Shown in pieces: positions 46,901-59,300 of a stretch of 64,000 nucleotides of DNA; within the stretch, counting starts at the first letter, position 1; each line of letters starts with the position of its first letter. The position numbers were made by a program, and so were the translations under genes. The notes below the pieces were generated by a model. It did not search any database. It was not told where the DNA came from and worked only from the letters and a program-made list of their open reading frames with translations. The stretch is taken from the NCBI RefSeq assembly GCF_003369915.1, contig NC_046676.1, forward strand, positions 13,932,001 to 13,996,000, given 5' to 3'. This DNA is from Drosophila miranda (taxonomy: Eukaryota; Arthropoda; Insecta; Diptera; Drosophilidae).

Positions 46901-49900
46901 GCAGGAGCAGCAGAATTTACGCTCCATTGTTGTTTCTTTTATCGCGGCTACCCGCTGAGATAAAGCAGTGCACACATTGCATACATTAACTCATACATAC
47001 TCATTCACTCATAAACAAAATAACATTTTGATTCTCATATTTTCCTTCCTGGAAGCCGAATTGTTAAAGTTCAAGTGTGACTAATCGAATGGACATTTTT
47101 CTTGTCTCCTTTTTTTGCAGGGCTTCGTGGCCGCTAGTATTAAGCGGGAACATGGCGACGAGGTTGAGGTTGAACTGGCCGAGACCGGCAAGAGGGTCAT
47201 GATCCTGCGCGACGACATACAAAAGATGAATCCGCCAAAATTCGACAAAGTCGAGGATATGGCCGAGCTGACGTGCCTCAACGAGGCCTCCGTGCTGCAC
47301 AACATTAAAGACAGATACTACTCTGGCTTGATCTATGTAAGTATTAAACTATATGGTTCCTTCGTTACTCATAAACATAAAATTAACGCCCTGGAATTCA
47401 ACGGATTCCCAGTCCAGATCAATGCAAACTTCATTCTTAGTGCGAACGAAAAACGACGCTCTGGATCGGATCTACTCATATCTAGGTTAACCCCAACTTA
47501 TTCCTTTGGTCTGCACGTTCACTTGGTTCTTGAAAATTTAGTTCTATACATTTCTGTCTAAAATGGGGTTCCTTCACGCCACATACATATGTACATACAA
47601 ATTTGTGTTGGAAGACTTGAAAGTTGCCGCTGTGCCAGCTGTTGGCAAGATGACGACGACGACAGCCACCATGATGCTAATGGTGATGATGATGACGACT
47701 TTAGAGTAAACAACAACAACAACATAAATACATGTGTACATATGTACATATATATTTTCCATCCCTATCCGTCCCTAAGTTTTCTGGAATTATTGAAAAG
47801 CGAAACTCTGTCCTCAACCCAGCCCGAGTTCGTCTCTTTCTAAGTATTCGCCTGAAAGCTTCGCAAATATTTGACACACAAATATCATTCAATCACTCGA
47901 TTCCCAACTCTAGCCTGTTTTCCCCTTTCAAACCCCCCGAACATCCGCTCTTAATTGTTATGCCAAAAGTGTTTTCTGTTCGAAAATTACAAATTTACCA
48001 AAATCAGAAAGCCAATTACTAATAGATTTCATGCAGTGCATTTAAATGGGGAGGAGGATATAAATTTATGTCTGCTTTTGTTGCTCTCCTCTCCCCCTAC
48101 TTTTTCGTTATATAAATCATTGAATTAGCTGCCTCAATTGCATCTTCAATTAATATCGATTTATCTGATCACATAAATTACCCCCGAAAAATGAAAAAAA
48201 GAACAGAAAAAGAAATAAGTAAAAAGATTGTGAGGCTTGCAACATTATTGGGAACTGCTTAGCACGACTGCTTGCCTGCAGTGCTAATCGTTATCAACTA
48301 CACTTAGCTGAATTTCTTCCTCTTTTCTTACATTGTTCCATAAAAATAAATTAAAAATGCATTAAGTCTCACACCCTCTTTTAACCTTTGTATGGATCAT
48401 TAAGAGGCCGTTGTAGACAAAAATAAGACCTCTTCTGTGGCTCAAGGCTGAGCTCGGGCAACATGTAGCTGGCGCATGTTGATAAACTGCTTGATTTGAG
48501 CGGGACCTGAACCGTGGGTGTTTCTCCTCTCTTTCTATGTATCTCTATTTGCCTTCTATTTCGCTGCCCATGTGGCAGCTTCGTTTTTTTTATTTGTTTT
48601 ATTGTTTTCTAACAAATTATGTGCCGCTTTTTTTTTTTACATATTTTATGAGCTTGTTGCTGCTACTACTTATCTTACTCCTGCCTCTTTCCAATTTTCG
48701 CTCTCTGTCTCTGTCTGTCTTTCTGGTTTGGGAGTTTTAATTTAATGCCCAAACGGTTGTTTCTACTTTTTGATGTGGGCGCGAACTGCTTTAAATTTGT
48801 TTAGATTGTTGCTGCTGTTGTTGTCGGGCCACGCTTCAGCGCACTCTCAGGCCAGGCATTGTTGCTGCTGCCGTTTTTATACCCTAAATAGAGGGTATTT
48901 CGACTTTGGCCAGACGTTTTCTGGCTATTCTGGAATAATGGAAACGTTGCCGTTGATTCGCTCTAACAATTTACCCATAAGCGAATCGACGTGAGATGTA
49001 GGCCCAAATGGAAACACTCTAAGCTCTAGCTAATGGTTCTGTAATATTGAAGGGTATCAGAAACTTCGTTTGTTGTTGCTGTCAGCGAATTATTGTGTGC
49101 CCGCTTACAACTTACACAATCATTCCACGCACTTTGTTTCGCCTCTCTCTCTGCTCTCTTGCTGTCTTTTCCTCTTCGTTTTACTCTGCCCCTATCTCTT
49201 TCGGGCGGACTGTCCCATTTAATTTGCTTGCCAATTGTTGCTGACGTGTTTTAGGCCGCTAACTTGTTGCATGGCCCCGAGTGCGCCAAAGAAAGAAAGA
49301 AGTAAAGAGAGCGGATAACACAGGGTGACACAGAAGAAGAAAGAGAGAGAGAGAGAAGGGAGATACGGGGGAGGGGCGCTGTGTTGAACGGCATAATTAT
49401 TATAGTTTGTTGACATTTAATTTGATTTTTAAATTAAATTTAAATTAATTCGACTGGCAGCTGCTTCTGACTTTCTGACTGCCGGTAGCTTGTAGCTTAA
49501 TTAATATGCGTCGGCCGGCAGGCAGGCAGAACAAAAATAATATTACACTTACACACACTTACACACATTTTTACATGGATACAGTATGCAAATCAAAGTG
49601 TCAACACCTCTGGTGCAACAACAGCAACAACAGCAACAAATATGGCCAATTTGTTGGACATGAAAATTTTTGCAGCGAATTGATTTGGGCGGAGAAAATG
49701 TTGTGTCAGCAGCCCACCAGACAGGGGCTAGGGCGGGAAAAATGGGGCACGAATGAAACTGACCAAAGACCTCCCATAGTCCAGCCCACCTCCTTCCTTC
49801 CCCCTCTTCGCCAATTAGTTGCAGCCGATTGAAAATCAAATTGGGTTTGAAATATTCCACAAAACATTAAAATTTTAATTTTCTTCATTTACAATGTTTT

Positions 49901-52900
49901 ATACTCTTTCGGTAGGGTATTGCAATCTCCATCAGCAGCGTGCATTGTATAGGAATCAAGCGTAGAAAAATTGCCAACTGTAAGGTTATACATTATACAT
50001 TATATTCATACCTTAGACACAGACAGCTGGTCGCAAGCTACCAAAAACCCTGGTTTAGGCCATAGAAAAGATCTCATTGCTAGGGTATTGAAAGCATCGG
50101 CGTGCTTTGATAACCCCCTTTGACTGAATTTTCTTGCAATTAATTGATTTATGTCCATCGGGTGACTGGGTGCAATTGCTCGACGGCAGCAGCATCGCGG
50201 GAAAAGCGCTGAAAATTGTAATTTACATTTCGGGCCCATGCGTTGGCAGCTAAATATAATTGCACTTGACAGGGAGGATGACGTTGGTGCCTTGGCCACT
50301 TTTACAGGCTCCCCATATGTACATATTCACATATGTATGTATGTGTGTATGTATCTTTGCCCATTCCATATCCCTATTCGGAATCCATTCAGTTCTAACT
50401 ATCTTTGAGATACGCTAATTGAAATGGCAAACTCAGGCGACGCCGAACCGAATCTTGTGTGGCATTTTAATATGGGATTTCTGTCACTTAATTTGCTTTG
50501 CAAGATTTTAATTTTTAGCCACGAGCGAGTGCAAATGTGCCACATGCTGAGGCAGAGGCAGAGGCAGAGACAGAGACAGAGACAGAGACAGAGACAGACA
50601 CCCAGAGGTAGAGGTAGTGCAGAGGCGGCGGCTGTTGCCGAGTCTATGGCCACATGAGGCATGCATTTTGTGGCAAATAAATTATATTTCCCGCATATCA
50701 GCAGAACAATTTGTTCAAAAACTATTGGCACTAATAGTTTGCCACTGCAACATGTGGGGGATGAATGGATGGGTGCCGGTAGGGGAAATGGGTGATGTGA
50801 TGTGGATAGAGGTATAGGTAGAGGTGTCTTCGAGCACGTAATTAACATGAAAGACGCCGCCTTCTGCTTTTTTGTTTGTTTGTTTTTGCTGTTGCTGCTG
50901 CCCTTGTTTGCCTGAATGTGCCCCTCGATTTGCTCTGCTTGCCACACGTTCGATACACAAATAAAATGCTTGTGCCCACATAAGGCCTGAAAGCGGAGAC
51001 CAAAATGGTCCACACGCTAAATGCCTGACAAATCTGGTAAGAGACTAAATGTTTTGTTTTTTTTTTTATGTTTTCCTTCCCCCCCTCTCTCTCTCTCTCT
51101 CTCTCACTCTGCATAGAGCTAGTACTAACCAACAACTAGTTGTAGTACTAATGGAACTGCTTGAAATTTCAAATGAATATCAAACTGCTTGAATATGCTC
51201 CTTCCAATCGATAGAGTGAGAGGCAACTAGCTTGAACACCATTCAACTGCTTGCTGTTCGAAGTGAATAACTGCTTTTAATTTGAGCATCATACTAAGCT
51301 CGCTCTGCTTCTACCTCCTACCATAGCTGGAGTGGGAGGGAGCTACTGTAAGGCAGTTCGAACTGTTGTCTTCTTTAAATGCTGAACTGCTTGTTGCAGA
51401 GAAAGCCCCCCAACTCACGTAAAAAATAATAGTCCACCCAAAGCTCATTCTTGTATCTCTCTCTCTCTTTCTGTCTCTCTGTGTGTGAGTGCTCAGCTTA
51501 ATTGATAAATATTTCACGTTTACCTGTGCGGTGACTCGCCTTTGTCCCCTCTCACCTCATATAAATACCTCCCTCCATAATATAAGTAAATCTCGCTGTA
51601 ATTTAATTGCCTCTGTGGCGCTGTTGCTACTTGCTTGAGATTTACATAAATTTCATGATTTTGAATTATCCGCTGACCATATAAGGCCCAACCCAAGATC
51701 GGGGCAGGCCACGCAGGCAGCCAGGCTCCATTGATTGATGATGGTCGATGCCTGCCTGCCTGCCTGAACCAGTCATCAGGATAATGACTCAGTGCAGCAG
51801 CATACAAAGAGCTTGAAGTGCCGCAAAAGTGTGCGGAGAGACGCGATCCGATCCCAGATCCGAGAGTAAACATTGCCGTCACGAGTGACGGCCACTTCTA
51901 AACGATTGCCAAAAAGAGCAAAGAAACAAAAAGCAGTTTTTCTGCCATTTTTGGATGCCTGACACGCACACATATGTACATCTATGGCTACTAAAGCAAG
52001 GTTACTGATTGTCGAGACGTGATTTTGTTGTTTCTTCCAAGAGGCTCTTTAAACTATGGGTATATACATATACATATATGTATGAGTCAGTCGGGGCCCA
52101 CTCCTCCCTGGCCTGTGCTCCTCCGCTCAAAGAGAGAGATTTTCGGGAAATTTACATTGAGAGCTGTACTTTCCATTTCAATCTGTATCTGTCACACACG
52201 AATGGGTGTGTGTGGGTTGTCTACTCCCCCTTCCCTCGTAAAGTTTGTTGTTGTTTTTTTTTTCTCTTTTCGCATTTAATGTTTGCTGGATATTTAAATG
52301 ATACTCGTACAACAAATAGCAAAAAGCCGCATACTTAGTGCCCACGCCGCAGCCGCAGTCACAGTTATGTAGGCTGGTAGATACCAGCGGATACCGATAC
52401 AACTATAGATACAGATATAGCAGCGGATACAGCCACTGGGAGATACAGATACATGCGTTTGCTGTTTATGGTGCTGGCCAACTTTAAAGCACATGTCTTG
52501 CTTCAAGCCCATGTTGTATCTGTGTGTGTGTGTGTGCGTTAGAGTTTGGGCAACACTAAGCACTAACTAGGCCACTGAACATCAGTCGCCGCCACCTCGC
52601 CGGCCGCCTGCCGATTGCAGGGGCTGCCAGGGGCTGCCAGAGGCTGTTCGTCGTTAGTCCCCATGTTTGCATACCACACGATGCAACACGATGCCATCGA
52701 AAATTAAGCCAAACTTTGCTTTGTTTTCCACGTTCCTGAAGCCACTTTCAGCCTGTCAGATGATCCCTATCCATACCTGTTATATTTCTTTCCTCTCTAT
52801 ATAATCTCTCTATACAATAAGAAATGAAGATGATTCTTAAATCAGACCCCAATACAAAGTGGGCTACAGTGCCAATCTTTTTTGAGAGCATCAATCTTCT

Positions 52901-55900
52901 TATGAATATGAAAGTGGTTGAATTTCCCCTACAACCAAATGCCAATCCCACTTACGCCCGGATCATTATCGAGGGTATTTTTCAGACACGGGGGTTGCAC
53001 GTGGATTGCCCCCTTGTTACTTATATTAATAATTCATATTTTTTTTTTTTTTTTACTTTTCCAGACATATTCCGGTCTATTTTGCGTTGTGGTCAATCCG
53101 TACAAGAAACTTCCCATCTACACCGAAAAGATTATGGAACGCTATAAGGGTATAAAGCGACACGAAGTGCCACCGCATGTGTTTGCAATAACGGACAGTG
53201 CCTATAGAAACATGTTGGGTGGTAAGTACAGTACTCTTCTTATACACAAATAAATATAGTACATACATATATGTATAACTCTTCTGATACACGAAATGCA
53301 ATAAGTATATAGATTTATTTACTCTCTCTCTCTCTCTGTCTCTGCTTCATGTTTGCCATTTTCTGTGTGTTTGCTATCGAGAATTCCATTCCATTCCCGC
53401 ATAAACAAGCGAAAAAACGAAGATTAGATAAAAGGTCGCTCGGTCGTCTCTCTGTCCCTTTTTTTTCCCCAGAATTGCGTGAGTTTTAAGCTGCTGCATG
53501 CCTCATGCTTGGTCGGTGGTGGGGGGGAGTACCTCCATTTCCCAGCTGTGTAAATCCTCGGATGAATCATCTCCGAGTCTCTCCTAACAGAAACTGGTTT
53601 CCCTTTTTTTTTTTTTTTTTTTTTTGTTCAGTCTGTTGCATTTTCAGCCTGGCTTTCAGGCGGGTTTTTTGGGGCTGCTTCGGCGACTTTTCGGATGGTT
53701 TTGCATGTCCGATTCAAGCGTAACGTCTCGCCGGTAGATGATTCATAATTGCCGCGCTCTGACGGTGACTCCAAACTCGAGGCATACCTCTCTCTATATA
53801 CTATACGTATTGTATGTGTGTGTCCCTGTCTGAGTCTCAGTTTTGGCTAACTAATATTGCGTATACGTGTCATTACCATATATGGATCTAAAAACTCAAC
53901 TTTGCTTCAGCTCGGACTCGAATTTGTGTGCTTTTGTGCCCCCTTGAACATCATCAACGTCGTCGTCGTCGTAATCTTTTTTGTTTTGAAATGTTTAAAC
54001 AAATCGTCACCTCACTACGAGCCTCACCATATTCGACGGTTAATAAATTTCTGCTTTATGCACATTTACTTGATTGTTTTTCCTTTTTCATTTTTCAGTC
54101 CCAGTCTCAGTAATTTACAGCCACAAAGGCGGCGGAATGGAACCCTCCCATATTCCCATATTCCCATACCTTTGGGGTGTGGCAGTTTCTTTTGATTTAT
54201 TTCTCTGTCTTTTAATAATCTCCAGGCGTGTTCCTGCATTGCCATCATTCCTCTGGGGGACTACATTGCCCTGAAACACGCACTACAAATGCAAAGACAG
54301 AAACAGCGACAGAGCCGGGGTAGGGATTGGGATTGGGATTGGGATTGGGATTGGAATTGGGATATTGAATTTGGGGAACTGGACACAACACACACACCTC
54401 TGTATCGTGGCAATGGCAAATCTTTCGAATCTGAACAAACTGCAATTTTGATGGCATTCCATTCCCATTCCATGCGAGAAACCATTCCATATTCCAAGCC
54501 CCAATGTCATAAGACTCTCTTGTTCATGATCAAATGACACGCCTTGACTTGCTTTACATATGATATACATACATTTGTATATACATACATATGTGCTGTA
54601 TATAAGCACACAAATTGGGAGTTTTGGGAGTTATTTTGTCAAGAGGAACTCCCTTCTCAGTTTCACATTGGATCAGCTAATTTTTTGGACAAGGTTCTTC
54701 CCTCATATTCGCTATAGAAAAATCTGAATACTAGTAGATAGAACCTTTCTATCGTTCAATCATTGATGTATGAAACTATCTTTTTTGTATCGGTTTACTT
54801 TAAAAATTCGTTCCCTACATTTTCCTCTAAAAGCTAATTAATATTTTTGTATTGCATTTTCTAACAAAAAATGTTTTCGTTTTCTCTTTGATTTCTTTTA
54901 ATTGGTTTTTGTTTATAAACAAAACAAATTATAGGCAAATTTACGAAAACCCTAATGACGGATTTATGATATTCTGAAATCGATGGCACAAATGGCACTG
55001 TGGAAGTGTTTTTCCAAACTGGCAAAATTAATAAATAAAAATAAAATAAAGTAAAGGAATTAAGCAATCAAAATTCCAATGTGTTGAATCTGCAAAATGC
55101 AGTTTGAATTGTTCCAAAGAATGATCTGAATTGAGAACTAAATTGACCCATAAACTGCGTCAATAATAAGAATCATAATAAAAGGGAAAATTCTATACAA
55201 AGTGTTTTGCCTTTTGATTTTATACTCTTTCCTATAATTCCCCTGCTGTCCCTGTGCCACATTTTTATGGCTCTCTTTCTCTCTGAATGATCATCGTTGT
55301 TGCGTAATAGATACATCCATCTATCCGCATCCACAATATCCCAGTTTTTCAACTATTAGATTAATCTTAACCCAAAAAGACACAAAAAATATACAAAAAG
55401 AGCTTCACGAAAATTCCCATAAAATGACGCTTGCCGAGATATATAAATTTCGATCCATCTTTGGTCAGATATGTATATATACATATGTATGTATGTATGT
55501 ATGTATGTGCATATGTATGCGATGCACGGCGTTCGATCGATTGAGCGACCGGCTTTGGCCATAATAATAAATAAGTACGGGGTCGTTATGTGGAAGCTGC
55601 CTCGAAATCTATGGCAATCAGAGTGGATATATCTGACTCTCTGACTCTGTATCTGTGTCTATGTCTGTCCATTTTCTGTCTGTCTGAGTTTTGTGGTTAG
55701 CTTAAATATTGGATCGAATGACGAGGCTATGGGGGATGAGGGTTTGGGGCTTGGGGCTTGCGGCTTGGGGTTTGGGGCTTGGGGTGCAGTGAAAATCTAG
55801 TTCGAACGATTCTGGACGGGATCACTGGCGCCATATCAATAGCGGGGCAAAAGCAATTTACTGCCGCCAAATACTCGTCGATGGTCGATGATTGTATCTA

Positions 55901-56293
55901 CGAGTACCAGTACCAGTACCAGCACCAGCACAAGTATCTCTCGGATACGCATGCTGAAATCAATAGTTTTTTTTGTTGTTTTTGTTTCAATTGATGTATG
56001 TCTCATTTATTCCACTCCCCCCGTCCCTACTCCCCCTCTTCTTTTTTTTTGTTTTGTTTTTGCTCACATGAATTTGGGTCAACAGAAATTTCAAGCTGAG
56101 TTTGCGATTTCGTTTTTTTCTTGAAACATTTTTTTGAACATTTTAATTTCCATTTTCCATTTTTGTTTTGTCAGCAGCCAAATTTGTTGTTGTTGCGGTA
56201 ATGAAGTGTGTCACTCTCTCCTCGTCCCACTCTGCCGCTCTCTCCTCGTCCCACTCTGCCACTCTCTCGCTCTTAAATCGTACTTACGTCTCC

Positions 56294-56328
<35 letters not shown>

Positions 56329-59300
56329 GATCGCGAAGACCAATCGATTTTGTGTACTGGCGAATCGGGTGCTGGCAAGACGGAGAACACCAAGAAGGTC
56401 ATCCAATTTCTGGCCTATGTGGCAGCCTCCAAGCCCAAGGGCTCTGGTGCGGTAAGTACAAGAGCGAACACAACTCTCGTCGGCTCCAAAATAAGATAAA
56501 TGACTCCAAGAACAGACGCGAATGCAAAGTTGTATCTACACTGGGGGAAAATTGAAATCACATTCCATATTCGTAGATGATTCGTGGGCTGATTCCAATG
56601 GGATGTTGCATCAGTTGAGAAAGGGTCGTACAAGGGTCCTTCCAATCCTAAATCCCAAATCCTCATTAGAGGAATGTGTTCTAGCAGAAGTTTTTTCGCT
56701 CAGTGCATCATCTGTGGGAGAGATCCATACACATATGTTCCGTCTCTACTCGTAGATACAGTTCCATTTTGGATTGGATATGTGTGCTTATAAAATGCTT
56801 ATTAAACTCACATTAATGACACGCAAGCTGCTCCCAGCAATTGTTATTGTTTGCCATTGTAATTAATTAGAGAGAACGTTCAAGGGAGATGCACGACTCG
56901 TATGGATATCTACGATACGTTCACTAACACTCACACGACTATATATGTATCTATATATGTACAGTATGGTGTGTATATAATTGCTGGAGTCGGCAAACTG
57001 TCTTTAATACACCCTCGCACCTATGACTTCTTATGTGGGTGTTCTACTGCCTCAAATCCACTTACAATTTCAAAGTATTTCGTTTTGTATCTCATGTCAC
57101 TGAAGACCATGAAGAGTCATGAAAAGCATTGAAATATATTTGAATAGAGTATCTAAATGTGGGCTTAAGGAACTGGAAAGTGGAAGTGGGAAGAAAAGAG
57201 AATTTTTAATCTCAGGAAAACCATAAATTGTATGCAGAACACACATAAGAGAACTTCTAATGACACTTGAGTGTTCCTTATAATCTGTAATCTGTAATTT
57301 GTTGGCACTTTTGTGTTCAGGTTGATTTAGATTAGATTTAAATAGCTTAGGATAGGTTAAGAGTTCAGATAGAGTGCGTTGAATAACGGTTGATAGACCT
57401 GATGGTCTTTATAGATACATATGTATACGTATATATAAACTTTAGAGGGGAACGATTAGTAGATATTTTTATACCCGATACTCAAAATGAGTATTGGGGT
57501 ATATTAGATTTGTGGTAAAAGTGGATGTGTGTAACGTCCAGAAGGAATCGTTTCCGACCCCATAAAGTATATATATTCTTGATCAGCATCAATAGCCGAG
57601 TCGATTGAGCCCTGTCTGTCTGTCCGTCTGTCCGTCCGTCCGTCCGTCCGTCCGTCCGTCCCCTTCAGCGCCTAGTGCTCAACGATGTTTTGGATCCAGA
57701 CTTCTGTGATATGTCACTGCTACAAAAATATTTCAAAACTTCGCCCCGCCCACTTCCGCCCCCACAAAGGACGAAAATCTGTGGCATCCACATTTTTAAA
57801 GATACGATAAAACCAAAAACGCAGAATCGGTGAGGATGACCATATCTTCTACAGTGCAAAATCTCAACCAGATCGTATAATTATTATAGTCAGAATCAAG
57901 AAAACAATTTCATTCTTTCTCGCTCTGTCTCTCTCTAACACACAGGTTTCATGGTCGGTTTTGCCAATTGCAAAATATGAGTTCAAGGATCTCAGAACCT
58001 ATAAGAGCCAGAGCAACCAAATTTGGTATCCACACTCCTGTGATATCGGACCTTGACCGTTTTGTGTCCAAATTTCGCCACACCCCCTTCCGCCCCCGCA
58101 AAGGACGAAAATCTGGGGCATCCACAAATCTCAGAGACTATTAAGGCTAGAGTAACCAAATTTGGTATCCGCACTTCTGTTAGATCTCACTATAAAACGT
58201 ATATCTCAGAATTTCGCCCCACCCCCTTCCGCCCCCACAAAGAACGAAAATCTGTTGCATCCACAATATTGCAGATTCGAGAAATCTAAAAACGCAGAAT
58301 CATAGATAATGACCATATCTATCAGATTGCTGAATCTGGACCAGATCAAATAATTTTTATAGCCAAAAGGAACAAATCAATTTGCAGTGGCTACGCAGCG
58401 CCCGACGACAAGCTCAGACTGATTTTCTGTCTCTCTCTTTTTCGTGTCGTTTAATATTAGCGGCGTCTGCCGGAGGAGAGCCATACTGACTTAGTATCGG
58501 GTATAACTGTAGAGTTGCGGTGTCCGCAGCAACTCAGAACGTTCCCGCTCGTTTTTCGTTTCGTTTCATTCTACGGAATCCAACGAAGCTCGCCTCCCCG
58601 GGCAGAAATGCATTCCTACCGACCGAGGGGCGCTGCCACATTACGCGGCATCAAAAGCCACAGCAACAGCAGCATCATAGAGCCAAAGCCCATTCTCCTT
58701 GGGTTTACTCTTTGCTTTGGTTGCTCTCTTGCCGGTTTGCCGGGGGGAGGAAGGGGGGGCGGCACACTTCATTAATCAACCGATGCCCTGCCACATATGG
58801 TATATCTGTATATCTGTACAATAAGTTGCTGACAAATTTTTGTCATTTACAGCAATAAAATAAACACCATAAAACAAAAAAAAACAGAAACAAAAGCGAA
58901 AGCGAAATTGAATTGCAGCACCAGAGGAGGGGCAATTGATAAAAATTGAAAATTAAATCACTCGAATTGCGACATTCAATGGGGGGGTTTTTTGGTGCTG
59001 GTATCATCTCCTTTTGTGGCATGGCAACTGTTGCTGGTGGCGCCCCAGTTCTCGGACTCGGACTGGCTTCTGTTTCGGTTCGGTTCTGGTTCATAACCAT
59101 AATTGGGGGCAAACAAAACAAATTATATTTGTATATATTTTTCGTGTATTTCTTTTGGGCATACACTCAGTCAATCCTTTTCAGCCACAAAAAACAAGCT
59201 GCTCTTGAGCTCCAAACACACTTTTCATTATGTTTTATGCGTTTACTGGCCTGCCTTATATGAGCCTGTTTGAGGCTGGAGGCTGCTGCTACTGCTGGAA

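Larger units (their letters stand above)
41045..47120 (+). other. zipper intron 1 (coding)
   Basis: A 6.1-kb intron without credible coding exons. It contains GA (42255-42290), CA (43625-43645), TC (43961-43996) and CCTG/CTGC (46004-46039) simple repeats, plus ATACATACATACATATATG-type tracts. Open frames within are low complexity. Confidence 0.75.
53222..56329 (+). other. zipper intron 3 (coding)
   Basis: A 3.1-kb intron that splits the codon before the P-loop exon. It includes a T run of about 21 (53605-53625), a GGGATT hexamer array (54323-54363), GTAT repeats (55480-55507) and, at its 3' end, a CT microsatellite serving as pyrimidine tract (56297-56325). No coding signal. Confidence 0.75.

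Noticed and set aside
58515-58858. Open frames of 86 and 112 codons in zipper intron 4
   Set aside because: They start in the DINE-1-associated flank repeat and run into unrelated intronic DNA.
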